Assembly (NCBI GenBank): GCA_024276015.1
Contig: JAJRXZ010000042.1
Span: forward strand, 1-51,219
Source of the DNA: Spirochaetota bacterium
GTDB taxonomy: Bacteria; Spirochaetota; UBA4802; UBA5550
Direction of reading: 5' to 3'
DNA: 51,219 nt
Part shown: in pieces, positions 25,781 through 35,267 of the stretch
How positions within the stretch are numbered: the first letter of the stretch is position 1
Layout of the letters: every line of letters starts with the position of its first letter
Program-made: the position numbers and the translations under genes
Notes under the pieces: model-generated
What the model saw: the letters and a program-made list of their open reading frames with translations, nothing else
Database searches by the model: none
What the model was told of the DNA's origin: nothing

Positions 25781-26401
25781 CTATCCTTCATAAGTCATTG
25801 TCTTTTTTAATACTTTCAGTTCCACATCAAGGTCAAGAAGATCGTCTTCAAGAAGACTTGCAAGCTGTTTGTCAAAAGTTGCCTTGATCTGATCGAGAAC
25901 AGACTCAACTTTTTGCATTGATTCTTCAATCTCACGCGTCCTGTCTTTTCTGTTGGAAAGTTCAATGTACCGGTTGATTATCTTCTCCGTTGATTCAAGA
26001 TAATAGTTTGTAAATGTCCTGATCTTCCTGAGATCGGAAGGATTCTTCTTAATATCCTCAAATATCTCCATCCCCACCTTGCAGATATTCTGAATTTTTC
26101 GCGCTGCATCGTTATTTCTTATCATTCTTGTCTTATTTCTCATTCGAATAAGAGCTTTTGTCCCCGAGTCATAAACTTTTTTTGCCTGCTCCGGCAGGGG
26201 TGCGCTCTTCTCGTCAACAATCTCATCATGATCGTCTTTTTTAGAAAATATACGGCTCAAAGTTCTGCGTACAATGATCAGAACAGCAAGACCGATAAGG
26301 AATGACAACATAAATCCGGAAAAACCGGCAACCGGAATAAATGTCCGAAAAAACAGATATGCAGCAATAGCGGAAATCATTGAAAATATTGTCTTTAGCA
26401 T
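25781..26401 (-). CDS. XpaC-like membrane protein (5-bromo-4-chloroindolyl phosphate hydrolysis family)
   Basis: 206 residues from the ATG at 26401, chosen because GGAGG lies nine bases upstream; the frame extends eight codons further without such a site. Two N-terminal membrane helices (about 2-20 and 26-45) are followed by a long, charged, mostly helical cytoplasmic part. Blocks such as KIRTFTNYYLESTEKIINRY and LLEDDLLDLDVELKVLKKTM are typical of XpaC proteins, often found with TelA-like tellurite-resistance proteins. Biochemical role unknown in the family; no TelA gene is adjacent. Confidence 0.8.
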   Translation of the reverse strand: MLKTIFSMISAIAAYLFFRTFIPVAGFSGFMLSFLIGLAVLIIVRRTLSRIFSKKDDHDEIVDEKSAPLPEQAKKVYDSGTKALIRMRNKTRMIRNNDAARKIQNICKVGMEIFEDIKKNPSDLRKIRTFTNYYLESTEKIINRYIELSNRKDRTREIEESMQKVESVLDQIKATFDKQLASLLEDDLLDLDVELKVLKKTMTYEG

Positions 26402-26464
26402 TTCAGGCAACCTCCAAAAAATCATATACCTAAGAGGGGGTAAAAATCCGAATATATCTACGGT

Positions 26465-27010
26465 TTAATTTATTACGCGTTCCTTTTTGATCACTGACAA
26501 AATAACGTCGATCATTTCAGGCAGCATTAGATCTATCCTGTCAAGTTCCTCCGATGTAAATTTTGACAGAACATGATCCGCCACTGTTATATCGGGATTC
26601 CGGGGCCTGCCCACACCGAACCTGAACCTGTAAAAATCAAGCGTACCGATCTTATCATTAATTGACCTGAGTCCGTTATGCCCTCTGTGGCCTCCGCCAT
26701 ACTTTAAACTATATTCGCCAAAGGGAAGTTCAATCTCGTCGTGTATAATTATAAGATTATCGGGATCCTCTCTATAATAATTAAGAGCCTGCATAACCGC
26801 AGTACCGCTGTTATTCATATAAGTCTGAGGAAACATAACGAGGCAATCCGCTCCGTCAACTCTTCCCATACCGCAGACAGACGAGAAAGACTTCTTATTT
26901 ACTGCTATACCGGCGCTCTGAGACAGACCCGCTCCTATAATAAAACCTATATTATGCCTTGTTTTAGCGTATTTTCTTTCAGGATTCCCCAGACATGCTA
27001 CTATTTTCAT
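26465..27010 (-). CDS. pth: peptidyl-tRNA hydrolase
   Basis: 181 residues, full length. It frees tRNA from prematurely released peptidyl-tRNA. Signature blocks GNPERKYAKTRHNIGF (catalytic His), PQTYMNNSG, HDEIELPFG and GGGHRGHNGLRSI are intact. It lies between the XpaC-like gene and the STAS gene on the minus strand; a single operon of the three is possible. Confidence 0.97.
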   Translation of the reverse strand: MKIVACLGNPERKYAKTRHNIGFIIGAGLSQSAGIAVNKKSFSSVCGMGRVDGADCLVMFPQTYMNNSGTAVMQALNYYREDPDNLIIIHDEIELPFGEYSLKYGGGHRGHNGLRSINDKIGTLDFYRFRFGVGRPRNPDITVADHVLSKFTSEELDRIDLMLPEMIDVILSVIKKERVIN

Positions 27011-27066
27011 TATTGTTTAAATCCTTATTATTTTTTTAATAATAGACTCAAATTTGCCGCGTTTTC

Positions 27067-27414
27067 CTATGGGTCGCCTCCATTATTGATAAAATCCAGC
27101 GCATCTTCAAGAGAATCAAAAACCCTGAATAGTTTTATAATGCCGGAAATATTAAAAAGTTCATTGATCTCGTCGTTTACATTTATAAGAACTATATGCC
27201 TGTTCCTTTTTTCCAGACGCGTAAAGTATAAAACCATTATACCGAGCGAGGAGCTGTCAATAAAGGTAACGTTCTTCAGATCAATTATAATATTCTTCTT
27301 TGCTTCATAGTACTGATTTAATGTTTTCTCAAAAACACGAATACCCTCAACCGACATAGTGCCGCTGATATTCAGTACAACATAATTACTTTTAATATTG
27401 CTGTCTATATCCAT
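27067..27414 (-). CDS. STAS-domain anti-sigma-factor antagonist
   Basis: 115 residues, one STAS domain. The phosphorylatable Ser lies in FIDSSSLGIM (about 51-60), where DSSGLG is usual. Family members bind and inhibit an anti-sigma kinase when unphosphorylated. No kinase, phosphatase or sigma gene is nearby, so its partner must be elsewhere. A promoter-like TTGACA with an adjacent perfect palindrome lies upstream. Confidence 0.9.
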   Translation of the reverse strand: MDIDSNIKSNYVVLNISGTMSVEGIRVFEKTLNQYYEAKKNIIIDLKNVTFIDSSSLGIMVLYFTRLEKRNRHIVLINVNDEINELFNISGIIKLFRVFDSLEDALDFINNGGDP

Positions 27415-27468
27415 GGCATAGCGTCATTACGGTCTGACCAACATTTAAAGAAATAGTTTACTCAAAAA

Positions 27469-27517
27469 TTATCACTCATTATTTTATTTTTTTGTCAAGT
27501 TTTTATCACAATGATAA
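27469..27517 (-). promoter_or_regulatory. promoter with adjacent palindrome before the STAS gene
   Basis: On the minus strand TTGACA (27498-27493), 18-bp spacer, TGATAA (27474-27469). Immediately upstream, 27503-27517 is a perfect inverted repeat TTATCA-3-TGATAA, an operator-like element. No known regulator is assigned. Confidence 0.4.
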
Positions 27518-27659
27518 ATTTTACAAACCAAATAATTAAAAGAGCCATAAATCTTAAGCCTGTCATTCCAATATATGTGGACAATCATCTTAAAAATGTT
27601 GACAAAATATGATCAAAAGAGATGCTTGAATAACAATATTTATTAAAGGATCATTCCAG

Positions 27660-28145
27660 ATGCCAAGAGCCAGATCATGGGGATTTATCGCAGTGCTGTT
27701 TTCATTAATACTGGGTTCAATATTTGTCCACTCAGTATTTATCACCGATACCGGGATCAATAATTTTAACAGCAGCGATCTCAGCAGCATTAATAATTAT
27801 ACCTATTATGCTGTTGCCATACCTCTCGGAATCATCTCATTATTTCTTACCGGAACAGGCTTCTGGATCGGATATACTATACTAACAATAAAGGTGGTAC
27901 CGCCAATGCCGGAAATTGCCGACAAAAAAGATAACTCAAAAATTAAAGCTTTTATTCTTTGTATCGCAGCACTGGTTCTGGGGATACTTTTTCTATATGG
28001 GATCTGCATTAAAAATTTCTGGGCACTTGCAATTCCAGCCGCATTTATAACACTGGTTATACTGGGATCAATATTCTGGATAGGGATCGCGATCATAACA
28101 ACAAGATCTACTTTAAACGGTAAAAATGCCGGAAAACAGAGTTAA
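27660..28145 (+). CDS. small membrane protein with two similar halves
   Basis: 161 residues with four predicted membrane helices and no recognised family. The two halves look alike: helix pairs ending in GTGFWIGYTILTIK (first half) and GSIFWIGIAIITTRS (second half), each preceded by a longer hydrophobic run, as from an internal duplication. The loop between them is charged (PPMPEIADKKDNSKIK). It lies just before, and on the strand of, the glycosyltransferase run, nine bases from the first. Confidence 0.75.
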   Translation: MPRARSWGFIAVLFSLILGSIFVHSVFITDTGINNFNSSDLSSINNYTYYAVAIPLGIISLFLTGTGFWIGYTILTIKVVPPMPEIADKKDNSKIKAFILCIAALVLGILFLYGICIKNFWALAIPAAFITLVILGSIFWIGIAIITTRSTLNGKNAGKQS

Positions 28146-28153
28146 ATTCTCTC

Positions 28154-29389
28154 ATGAAAGTACTTCTACTGCTTTACAGAGGAAATCCCTACTGCGGCGG
28201 GCAGGGTATATATCTATTCAACCTTGGCAGAGAACTTGTAAAACTCGGCGTTGAAGTTGAGGTAATTGTGGGGCCTCCCTACCCCGAACCGATGGGATCA
28301 TTTTCAACCGTTTATAAAATGGAAAACATGAACATCTGGTCTATAAAAACAAAAGATATTCCTTATGAAAAACTGATCAGAATATTATCTCCGTGGAACT
28401 TTATCGATTTTATCCTTACAAGACTGCACGTCTTTCCCGAAATGGAAACCTTCAGTATGAGAGCATTTTTTTTCCTGCATAAACTGTTAAAAAAAAAGAG
28501 TTATGATCTGATCCATGATATAAATACTCTGGGGTGGGGGAATATACCGATCAAAGGTTTCGGTATTCCCGTCATTTCAACAGTACATCATCCCCTTACA
28601 AGGGACATGAATGCGGACCTGATGCTGGATAAAACGCTCCGGGATAAATTGACAACTATTCTCTTTTATCCTTTGAATATGCAGAAATTCGTTATTAAAA
28701 GGATCGACCATGTTATAACATCATTTCAGGGCGGGGTTAAGGAACTAAATGAAGCCTACGGGCTGAAAGAGGAAAAAATATCCGTTGTATACAACGGAAT
28801 GGATATCAACATTTTTAAAAACAGAGGGGAAAACCGTGAAGAGAATTCTCTCCTTTTTGTGGGAAACACCGAAGACCATAAAAAAGGCCTCATCTATCTT
28901 CTTGAAGCAATGACTATGCTTCCTGAAAGAATTACTCTGACCATAGTGGATCACGGACCTCCAAGAAAACTCACAGCAGCAAAACTGATCAAAAAATTTA
29001 ATCTCCAAAAAAGAGTTCTATTTACGGGGAAAGTAGAAACCAGGGAGCTTGCCCGTCTTTACAGCACAAAGACAATACTTGTTATGCCCTCTCTTTACGA
29101 GGGTTTCGGACTGCCCGCAGTTGAAGCAATGGCGTGCAAAACTCCGGTTATAACAACAGACGCGGGCGCATTAAAGGAAGTTGTAGACGAACAGTGCGGC
29201 ATAATTATTCCGGCCGGAGATCCGAAAGCGATCAGGGATGCCGCACTACGTCTTATAGGGAACAAAGAGCTTCAGAGGAAGATGGGTGAAAAGGGAAGGT
29301 TAAAAGCAGAAAATTTCTCATGGGAATCAGCGGCAAAAAATACCTTAAATGTATACCGAAAAATCATTAAAAGATACGAGACCGGATAA
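28154..29389 (+). CDS. GT4-family glycosyltransferase
   Basis: 411 residues, GT-B fold. The N-terminus RGNPYCGGQGIYLFNLGREL binds the acceptor side; the C-terminal domain has SLYEGFGLPAVEAMACKTPV, the E-x7-E nucleotide-sugar motif of GT4 enzymes. No membrane segment. Donor and acceptor cannot be read from sequence. A second copy starts on the very next base (TAA then ATG), so the two are translated together. Confidence 0.92.
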   Translation: MKVLLLLYRGNPYCGGQGIYLFNLGRELVKLGVEVEVIVGPPYPEPMGSFSTVYKMENMNIWSIKTKDIPYEKLIRILSPWNFIDFILTRLHVFPEMETFSMRAFFFLHKLLKKKSYDLIHDINTLGWGNIPIKGFGIPVISTVHHPLTRDMNADLMLDKTLRDKLTTILFYPLNMQKFVIKRIDHVITSFQGGVKELNEAYGLKEEKISVVYNGMDINIFKNRGENREENSLLFVGNTEDHKKGLIYLLEAMTMLPERITLTIVDHGPPRKLTAAKLIKKFNLQKRVLFTGKVETRELARLYSTKTILVMPSLYEGFGLPAVEAMACKTPVITTDAGALKEVVDEQCGIIIPAGDPKAIRDAALRLIGNKELQRKMGEKGRLKAENFSWESAAKNTLNVYRKIIKRYETG

Positions 29390-30634
29390 ATGAAGATCTG
29401 CCTGTTAAGCTACAGAGGAAACCCATACTGCGGAGGCCAGGGTATATACATTACATATCTTGCAAAGGAACTGGTTAAACAGGGCCATGAAGTTCATGTA
29501 ATTGCAGGGCCGCCGTATCCTGAAAAAATTGACGGCGTTATTATGCATAAAATTGACAACAGAAATTATTTCAACAATAAAAATAATTTTATTGACCGGG
29601 ATAACCCCTTCGCATCATTAAGAATACCGGATATCTACGAATTTATTGCAGCAAAGATAGGCATCTTTCCCGAAATGGAAACATTTTCAATCAGGGCATT
29701 TCTCAAAATCAGAGAACTTCTGAGAAAATTTTCTTTTGATATTATCCATGACAACCAGTGTCTCGGTTACGGTTTTCTTCTGCTGAAAAATCTGGGCATA
29801 CCGATTATTTCAACAATCCATCACCCCTTAACAATTGACAGATCCACATGGTTCGAATTTCCATCCTCATTCATGATCAAAATGAAAAGAATTCTCTACT
29901 ATCCTCTTATTATGCATAAGTATATGGCAAATAAGATGGAAAAGATCATTACCGTATCCTACGATTCCGCTCAACAGATAAATAAAGACTTTAATGTGCC
30001 CATGGAAAAGATCAGAGTTATCTATAACGGCATGGATTCGGATATTTTTTATCCCTTAAAAAATATCAAAAAGAAAAAGAACAGTATCATTTTCGTAGGA
30101 AATGTTGAAGACAGGAAAAAGGGAATTATTTATCTCCTTAAAGCGATCAGTAAAACAAAAAACAGAGTGAATCTTACCATTGTTGACGGAGGCGCTCCGA
30201 ACAGAAGCTTCGTTCCCAAATGGATTGACAAATTCGGGATTAATGACAGAGTACACTTTACAGGGAAGATCCCTCTCGAGAGATTAATAAAACTATATTC
30301 TGAAACAGAAATTGCCGTAACTCCCTCTCTTTATGAAGGATTCGGATTTCCGGCTGCTGAAGCCATGGCATGTGAAGTGCCGGTCATAGCCGCCGAGGGC
30401 GGAGCTCTGCCCGAAGTTGTAGGTGATCATATGAAAACCGGGTATCTTGTCCCTTTGAGAGACTCAGCCGCACTTGCGGAAGCGATCGATTTTCTTCTGG
30501 ACAACCCTAAAATGAGAAAAGATATAGGGAAAGCTGCAAGAAGAAGAATTCTCACTATTTTCACATGGGAAAAAGCTTCAAAGGAGATGGTAGAGGTTTA
30601 CCGGAATGTTATAAATGCTTACAGTCGATTTTAA
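29390..30634 (+). CDS. GT4-family glycosyltransferase, tandem paralogue
   Basis: 414 residues, clearly homologous to the gene before it over the whole length: RGNPYCGGQGIYITYLAKEL at the start, ISTIHHPLTIDR in the middle, SLYEGFGFPAAEAMACEVPV at the C-terminal nucleotide-sugar site. It arose by duplication and has diverged, so the two may add successive sugars. Its 3' end overlaps the next gene (methyltransferase) by 20 bases. Confidence 0.92.
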   Translation: MKICLLSYRGNPYCGGQGIYITYLAKELVKQGHEVHVIAGPPYPEKIDGVIMHKIDNRNYFNNKNNFIDRDNPFASLRIPDIYEFIAAKIGIFPEMETFSIRAFLKIRELLRKFSFDIIHDNQCLGYGFLLLKNLGIPIISTIHHPLTIDRSTWFEFPSSFMIKMKRILYYPLIMHKYMANKMEKIITVSYDSAQQINKDFNVPMEKIRVIYNGMDSDIFYPLKNIKKKKNSIIFVGNVEDRKKGIIYLLKAISKTKNRVNLTIVDGGAPNRSFVPKWIDKFGINDRVHFTGKIPLERLIKLYSETEIAVTPSLYEGFGFPAAEAMACEVPVIAAEGGALPEVVGDHMKTGYLVPLRDSAALAEAIDFLLDNPKMRKDIGKAARRRILTIFTWEKASKEMVEVYRNVINAYSRF

Positions 30635-31319
30635 CAAACTCGCCGTAAAAAAGGGAGATACCGTTCTCGATGCCGGGTGCGGATCCGGCAGGCACTCTCT
30701 TGAATTTGCCATGAGAGAAACAAAGGTTTTTTCAATGGACCTTGATATGGAATCTTTAAGAAAAACAAGATTTACCCTGGCCGAAATAAAGAAAAAAAAC
30801 AATGAGCACAAAAACAGCGGTTATCTTGTTCACTGCGGGAACGCCCTTAACCTTCCCTTTAAAGACGAGACCTTTGACAGAATTATCTGCTCCGAAGTTA
30901 TGGAACATGTGAGCAACGATAAAAAGGCATGCATGGAACTTTGCCGAGTTTTAAAGAAGAAGGGAACAATTGCCGTAACAGTGCCCACTTATTTCAGCGA
31001 GGTAATTTACGATCTTTTGACATACGAATATTTTTCCACTCCGGGAGGGCATATAAGAAAATATATGCCGGGCCGCCTTGCATCTTTAATGAGAGAATGC
31101 GGACTGGAAATATATTCGGTAAAATTCAAGCACTCATTTCACACAATATGGTGGATCATCAGGTCCGTTGCGGGACTTCATCTCGATGACCATCCTCTCA
31201 CAAGAGGATATCACAAATTTCTGCACCTTGGGTTGATGTCAAAATTCATGAGACGAAGTGAATCATTCTTTGATTATTTTTTTCCCAAAAGCATTATACT
31301 CTATGCGTGGAAAAAATAA
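30615..31319 (+). CDS. class I SAM-dependent methyltransferase
   Basis: 234 residues. Motif I VLDAGCGSGRHSLEF, the acidic post-I residue in FSMDLDMESL, and the later motif FDRIICSEVMEHVSNDKKA place it in the UbiE/Methyltransf_11 group. It overlaps the glycosyltransferase by 20 bases and is probably translationally coupled to it, so the acceptor is likely the lipid or glycan made by the two glycosyltransferases. That substrate link is inference. Confidence 0.88.
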   Translation: MLTVDFNKLAVKKGDTVLDAGCGSGRHSLEFAMRETKVFSMDLDMESLRKTRFTLAEIKKKNNEHKNSGYLVHCGNALNLPFKDETFDRIICSEVMEHVSNDKKACMELCRVLKKKGTIAVTVPTYFSEVIYDLLTYEYFSTPGGHIRKYMPGRLASLMRECGLEIYSVKFKHSFHTIWWIIRSVAGLHLDDHPLTRGYHKFLHLGLMSKFMRRSESFFDYFFPKSIILYAWKK

Positions 31320-31328
31320 AATTCGGCC

Positions 31329-33974
31329 ATGCAGTTGACAAAAACAAAAATAATTTCTCTTGCCATTGCTGTGATGATCGCAGGCAGTTCTTCGCAGGTT
31401 CCGGCAGTAACTAACAGCGGCAGAAATTTATTCTTATACGGCGGCTCGGCGCAGTCCATTGGAAGAGGTTCTGCGGCAATCGCTTCTCAGGAAACGGACG
31501 CTTTTATCTATAATCCTTCTTCTATTGCCCGGTTCAGGAGAAATGCTTTCTGCATAAATTACGGGACGATTCCCTTTCAGACAAAGTACTTTAATCCGGA
31601 TATCTCGGCTGCACTGCCCGGATCATACGGGGTACTGGGTCTCTCCGTAAGATCCTTGATCGTTCCTGAAAGTTCGGATCTTAAATACGGCACTATGCTG
31701 CGCATTGGAGGGGCAAAAAGTATCACATCAAAATTCTTCCCTGGTCTGTCGGTAAACCTCTTTTACGGAACGGACAGTAAGGGCGCCGGACTCCTATACA
31801 CGGGCGGATCTGCGGGAATGATCTACAAAGCCGATCCGATCGCTATAAGCAGCAGGTGGGGAATATTCGAGCCCAAGCTGGGAATTGCCTTTAATTTCGG
31901 CATTGCCTCCGCCAGAGGGAGCGATCTTGCCCCTTTTAACGGCACAGGTGCCGGATATAATTTCCGCTTTTACCAAAGCTATAATATGAGTCTGGCCTTT
32001 TTTAACGAGTTCGCTGCTATTAATAATTTCAGGAATTTCCCTGTAAAAACCGGGATCGAAGCCCAATTCCGCAGCAAATATTTGATCAGAGGGGGATTCA
32101 TATTCCCTTCTGCATACGATTACGGCGATGTCAGTTTCGGTTTGGGATATAAATTCCGCAGCAGCGGATATTCCGGCAGCGCCGATTATTCCGTGTCATA
32201 CTACAGAGAGAGAACATTTATTCACCATCTCGGATTAACCATTGAATACGGAGATGAGGACCGCTATCCCCCCGAAATTGAGATAAAACCTGACAATAAG
32301 TATATATCTCCCAACAGCGACGGCAAACAGGACTATGTTACATTCGCAATCGACATATATGACCGCAGTAAAATCAAAGGATGGAAACTTCAGATTTACG
32401 ACAAAAACGGAAAAATAATACGTGAATTCAGCATAACTCAGAGAGATATTATCAGAAAAATGACCGCTGCCGAATTCTTCAAAGTACTTTTCGGAAAAAA
32501 AGAATCGACTGCAGTACCCGGATCGATCCTCTGGCACGGTAAAAATAACAGAGGAGAAATAGTACGGGACGGCAGGTATCAATATTCATTTTATGCATGG
32601 GATGAATGGGACAATATTGCGGTTCAAAAAAGAGGTACCCTCTATGTTGATAACTCTTCTCCGAAAATCGAACTAAAAACAGATTATACCGATTTTTCCC
32701 CGAACAACGATTCAAGAAAAGATATGCTGAAAATTCAACAGATAATAAAAACATCCCCTGATGATATATGGGATGCATGCTTTAAAGACAGCAATGGGAT
32801 TATTGTAAAAACCTACAAATGGAAAGGCAGCTCCGTACCGGATAAAATTGAATGGCACGGGAAAGACGACAGAGGCAGAAACTGCCCTGAAGGTCTCTAT
32901 AGCTATTTTATTACTTCCGCTGATAAAGCCGGGAACAGAGCGAAAGCGGAAATTACAGATATAACTTTAACCCGTCAAATTGAAACAGCGGATATAAAGA
33001 TAAGCAGCAAATACTTTTCCTTTTTAAGATCAAAAAAGATAAATTTATACCCCTCCCTATCGGACAAAAAGGGCCTTCAAAGCTGGGAAATTGTCATAAG
33101 AAGCAGAAAGAAAAAAATCATGAAAATAATTTCCGGCAAAGATCTGCTGCCTCCGCTGATAATATATAACTGCAGAGACAGCGAAGACAAGCCGCTTGAA
33201 GACGGTATATATTATATAAAATTTACGGCAAAATTTAAGAGTGGGAATGAACCCTCATCCTTTGATAAAAAACTTATCATTGACAGCACTCCGCCTGAAG
33301 TAAAAATTTCATTCAAACCGGAAATTTTTTCCCCTGACCGCGACGGCAAAAATGACCTGCTGGAACTTTATCCCGAATATAAAGAGAATAACGGCATCAG
33401 AAACTGGACAATTACCATCTATTCGCCCTCGGGTTTGATATTTAAGATATTTAACGGTACGGGACCTATTCCGGAAAAACTTATCTGGGACGGAATAGGG
33501 CTCAATAAGGAACTTGTTGAATCGGCTGCCGATTACATGTTAGAGCTGAGCGCGGTTGATCTGGCGGGCAACAGCTCCAAATCGGAACCCCTGCTGCTCC
33601 CTGTTGACATTCTTGTTGTTGTGACAGAGAGAGGCCTAAAGATCCGCATCAGCAACATTCACTTTCAATATAAAAGCGCTGAATTACTGGAAAATGATAA
33701 AAAATTATTGGACAGAGTTTATGAAATACTTGAAAAGTATAAAAAATATAAGATCTTAATTGAAGGCCATACGGACAACAGAGGAGACGAGAGGAAAAAT
33801 CTTATTCTATCGGAAAAAAGAGCTCAATCTGTAATGAAATACCTGGCCGATAAAGGGCTGTCAATTAAGAGAATGACTTTTCTCGGTATGGGAGAGACGA
33901 GCCCCCTTTACCCTAATACAAGCGAAGAGAACAGAAGAAGAAACAGAAGAGTAGAATTTGTATTAATAAAATAA
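31329..33974 (+). CDS. large outer-membrane protein: beta-barrel, FlgD-type Ig repeats and OmpA C-terminus
   Basis: 881 residues. A signal peptide (to about residue 26) precedes a Gly- and Tyr-rich region (about 30-310) like PorV/UPF0164 barrels. Ig-like repeats of the FlgD/gliding type follow, marked by YISPNSDGKQDYV, FSPNNDSRKDML and FSPDRDGKNDLLEL, with GTLYVDNSSPKIEL-type linkers. The last 110 residues form an OmpA-family peptidoglycan-binding domain (LIEGHTDNRGDERKNLILSE, RAQSVMKYLADKG, NRRVEFVL). The order ties the outer membrane to the wall. It follows the methyltransferase by nine bases in the same run. Confidence 0.9.
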   Translation: MQLTKTKIISLAIAVMIAGSSSQVPAVTNSGRNLFLYGGSAQSIGRGSAAIASQETDAFIYNPSSIARFRRNAFCINYGTIPFQTKYFNPDISAALPGSYGVLGLSVRSLIVPESSDLKYGTMLRIGGAKSITSKFFPGLSVNLFYGTDSKGAGLLYTGGSAGMIYKADPIAISSRWGIFEPKLGIAFNFGIASARGSDLAPFNGTGAGYNFRFYQSYNMSLAFFNEFAAINNFRNFPVKTGIEAQFRSKYLIRGGFIFPSAYDYGDVSFGLGYKFRSSGYSGSADYSVSYYRERTFIHHLGLTIEYGDEDRYPPEIEIKPDNKYISPNSDGKQDYVTFAIDIYDRSKIKGWKLQIYDKNGKIIREFSITQRDIIRKMTAAEFFKVLFGKKESTAVPGSILWHGKNNRGEIVRDGRYQYSFYAWDEWDNIAVQKRGTLYVDNSSPKIELKTDYTDFSPNNDSRKDMLKIQQIIKTSPDDIWDACFKDSNGIIVKTYKWKGSSVPDKIEWHGKDDRGRNCPEGLYSYFITSADKAGNRAKAEITDITLTRQIETADIKISSKYFSFLRSKKINLYPSLSDKKGLQSWEIVIRSRKKKIMKIISGKDLLPPLIIYNCRDSEDKPLEDGIYYIKFTAKFKSGNEPSSFDKKLIIDSTPPEVKISFKPEIFSPDRDGKNDLLELYPEYKENNGIRNWTITIYSPSGLIFKIFNGTGPIPEKLIWDGIGLNKELVESAADYMLELSAVDLAGNSSKSEPLLLPVDILVVVTERGLKIRISNIHFQYKSAELLENDKKLLDRVYEILEKYKKYKILIEGHTDNRGDERKNLILSEKRAQSVMKYLADKGLSIKRMTFLGMGETSPLYPNTSEENRRRNRRVEFVLIK

Positions 33975-33989
33975 ATAAGTATAAAAATC

Positions 33990-34775
33990 ATGGAAATAGT
34001 ATTTTCAGACCTTGACGGAACACTGCTTGATCACTTTACATACAGCTATGAAGAAGCAATACCGGGTATTGAGATCCTGAGGCAGAGAAGCATACCTCTG
34101 GTTCTTGTATCAAGCAAAACAGAGCCCGAAATGAAAATACTGCACAGAGAACTGAACCTGGACTCGCCCTTTATATTTGAAAACGGCGCGGGAATTGCCT
34201 ATCCCCGTAACGGCGGATCATTCAAAATTGAACTATTGGGGCTTGATACCGGGAGCCTCTTTGACAAATTTTTTCTGATCAAAGAATTATTGGGGACTCC
34301 CCTTAAAGCGATCGGAGAAATGGAAGCAGATGAAATTATGGAACGAACAGGTCTTCCAAAAGAGATTGCTCAATTTGCAAAAATGAGAAGGGCATCGCTC
34401 CCCTTTATCATGGAAAAAGATACTGAAACGGATATAAATTACTTAAACAGAATCAATGAAACACTAAAAGAGCATAAACTCATTGTAACAAAGGGAGGAA
34501 GGTTTTTTCACTTCTCATCAATAGATGCAAATAAAGGATCTGCAGTAAAAAAAATAATAGATTTTTACACCTGCCCTGAACAAAGTGAATCAATTAAAAC
34601 AGCCGCGATGGGAGACAGTGAAAATGACATTCCCATGTTCAATTCCGTTGATATTCCGGTATTAATAAGAAGATACGACAACAGCATTATAAAGACCGGA
34701 ATAGATGATATAAGGATCACAGAGAAAAGCGGCCCTGCCGGTTTTACCGAGGCCGTAAAAGAGATTTTTCTTTGA
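33990..34775 (+). CDS. HAD-family phosphatase, mannosyl-3-phosphoglycerate phosphatase type
   Basis: 261 residues, HAD-IIB group. Motif I DLDGTLLD (7-14), motif II SSKTEPEM, a conserved Lys (VTKGGRFFHF) and motif IV GDSENDIPM are intact. FENGAGIAYP and the overall layout fit the MPGP group, which makes mannosylglycerate or glucosylglycerate, compatible solutes. No GT55 synthase is adjacent, but the two GT4 enzymes upstream could supply a phosphorylated sugar. Function by name is therefore probable, not certain. Confidence 0.8.
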   Translation: MEIVFSDLDGTLLDHFTYSYEEAIPGIEILRQRSIPLVLVSSKTEPEMKILHRELNLDSPFIFENGAGIAYPRNGGSFKIELLGLDTGSLFDKFFLIKELLGTPLKAIGEMEADEIMERTGLPKEIAQFAKMRRASLPFIMEKDTETDINYLNRINETLKEHKLIVTKGGRFFHFSSIDANKGSAVKKIIDFYTCPEQSESIKTAAMGDSENDIPMFNSVDIPVLIRRYDNSIIKTGIDDIRITEKSGPAGFTEAVKEIFL

Positions 34776-34811
34776 TTCATGAAATAATTATTTACCGTAA
34801 GGAATAAATTA

Positions 34812-35258
34812 ATGCAGATAATTTTAGAAATTGTAAAATTTTTTTATGAATTAATTCTTAAATTATTCTCACGGCTTATTGAAAAATTCACGGATCTTAA
34901 TATCTGTGAAAAAATCATAGTTATAAATTGCGGCGCCGCTTTTTTTGCCATTATCCTTCCTGTTGCTAAATACTATATCTTTGAAACATACTTTACCATC
35001 AATAACCCTCTTGCCGTATATATGATAGGGATCGTACTTATTATGCTGATAACCGAGCATTACCGCAATAAAATTACATTTTTCATAAGAGAGACAGTAA
35101 ATATATACTACCTCTTTTGGGTGATCTATCTTCACTTATCCGGCGAACTAACTAAGGCCCCCTACATAATAACTCCGGGATACTATCTGAATATAATAGT
35201 CCCTCTTATATTTATCCTCTTTTCGTTTCTCAGTTTCAGGTTTTATGAAAAGGGTTGA
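34812..35258 (+). CDS. hypothetical membrane protein
   Basis: 148 residues: an amphipathic N-terminal helix (IVKFFYELILKLFSRL) followed by four predicted membrane segments (about 38-55, 68-82, 95-112, 120-142). No motif known to me. It is the last gene of the plus-strand run and converges on the lipoprotein gene 35268-36287 with nine bases between stop codons. Confidence 0.65.
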   Translation: MQIILEIVKFFYELILKLFSRLIEKFTDLNICEKIIVINCGAAFFAIILPVAKYYIFETYFTINNPLAVYMIGIVLIMLITEHYRNKITFFIRETVNIYYLFWVIYLHLSGELTKAPYIITPGYYLNIIVPLIFILFSFLSFRFYEKG

Positions 35259-35267
35259 TCAATTATT

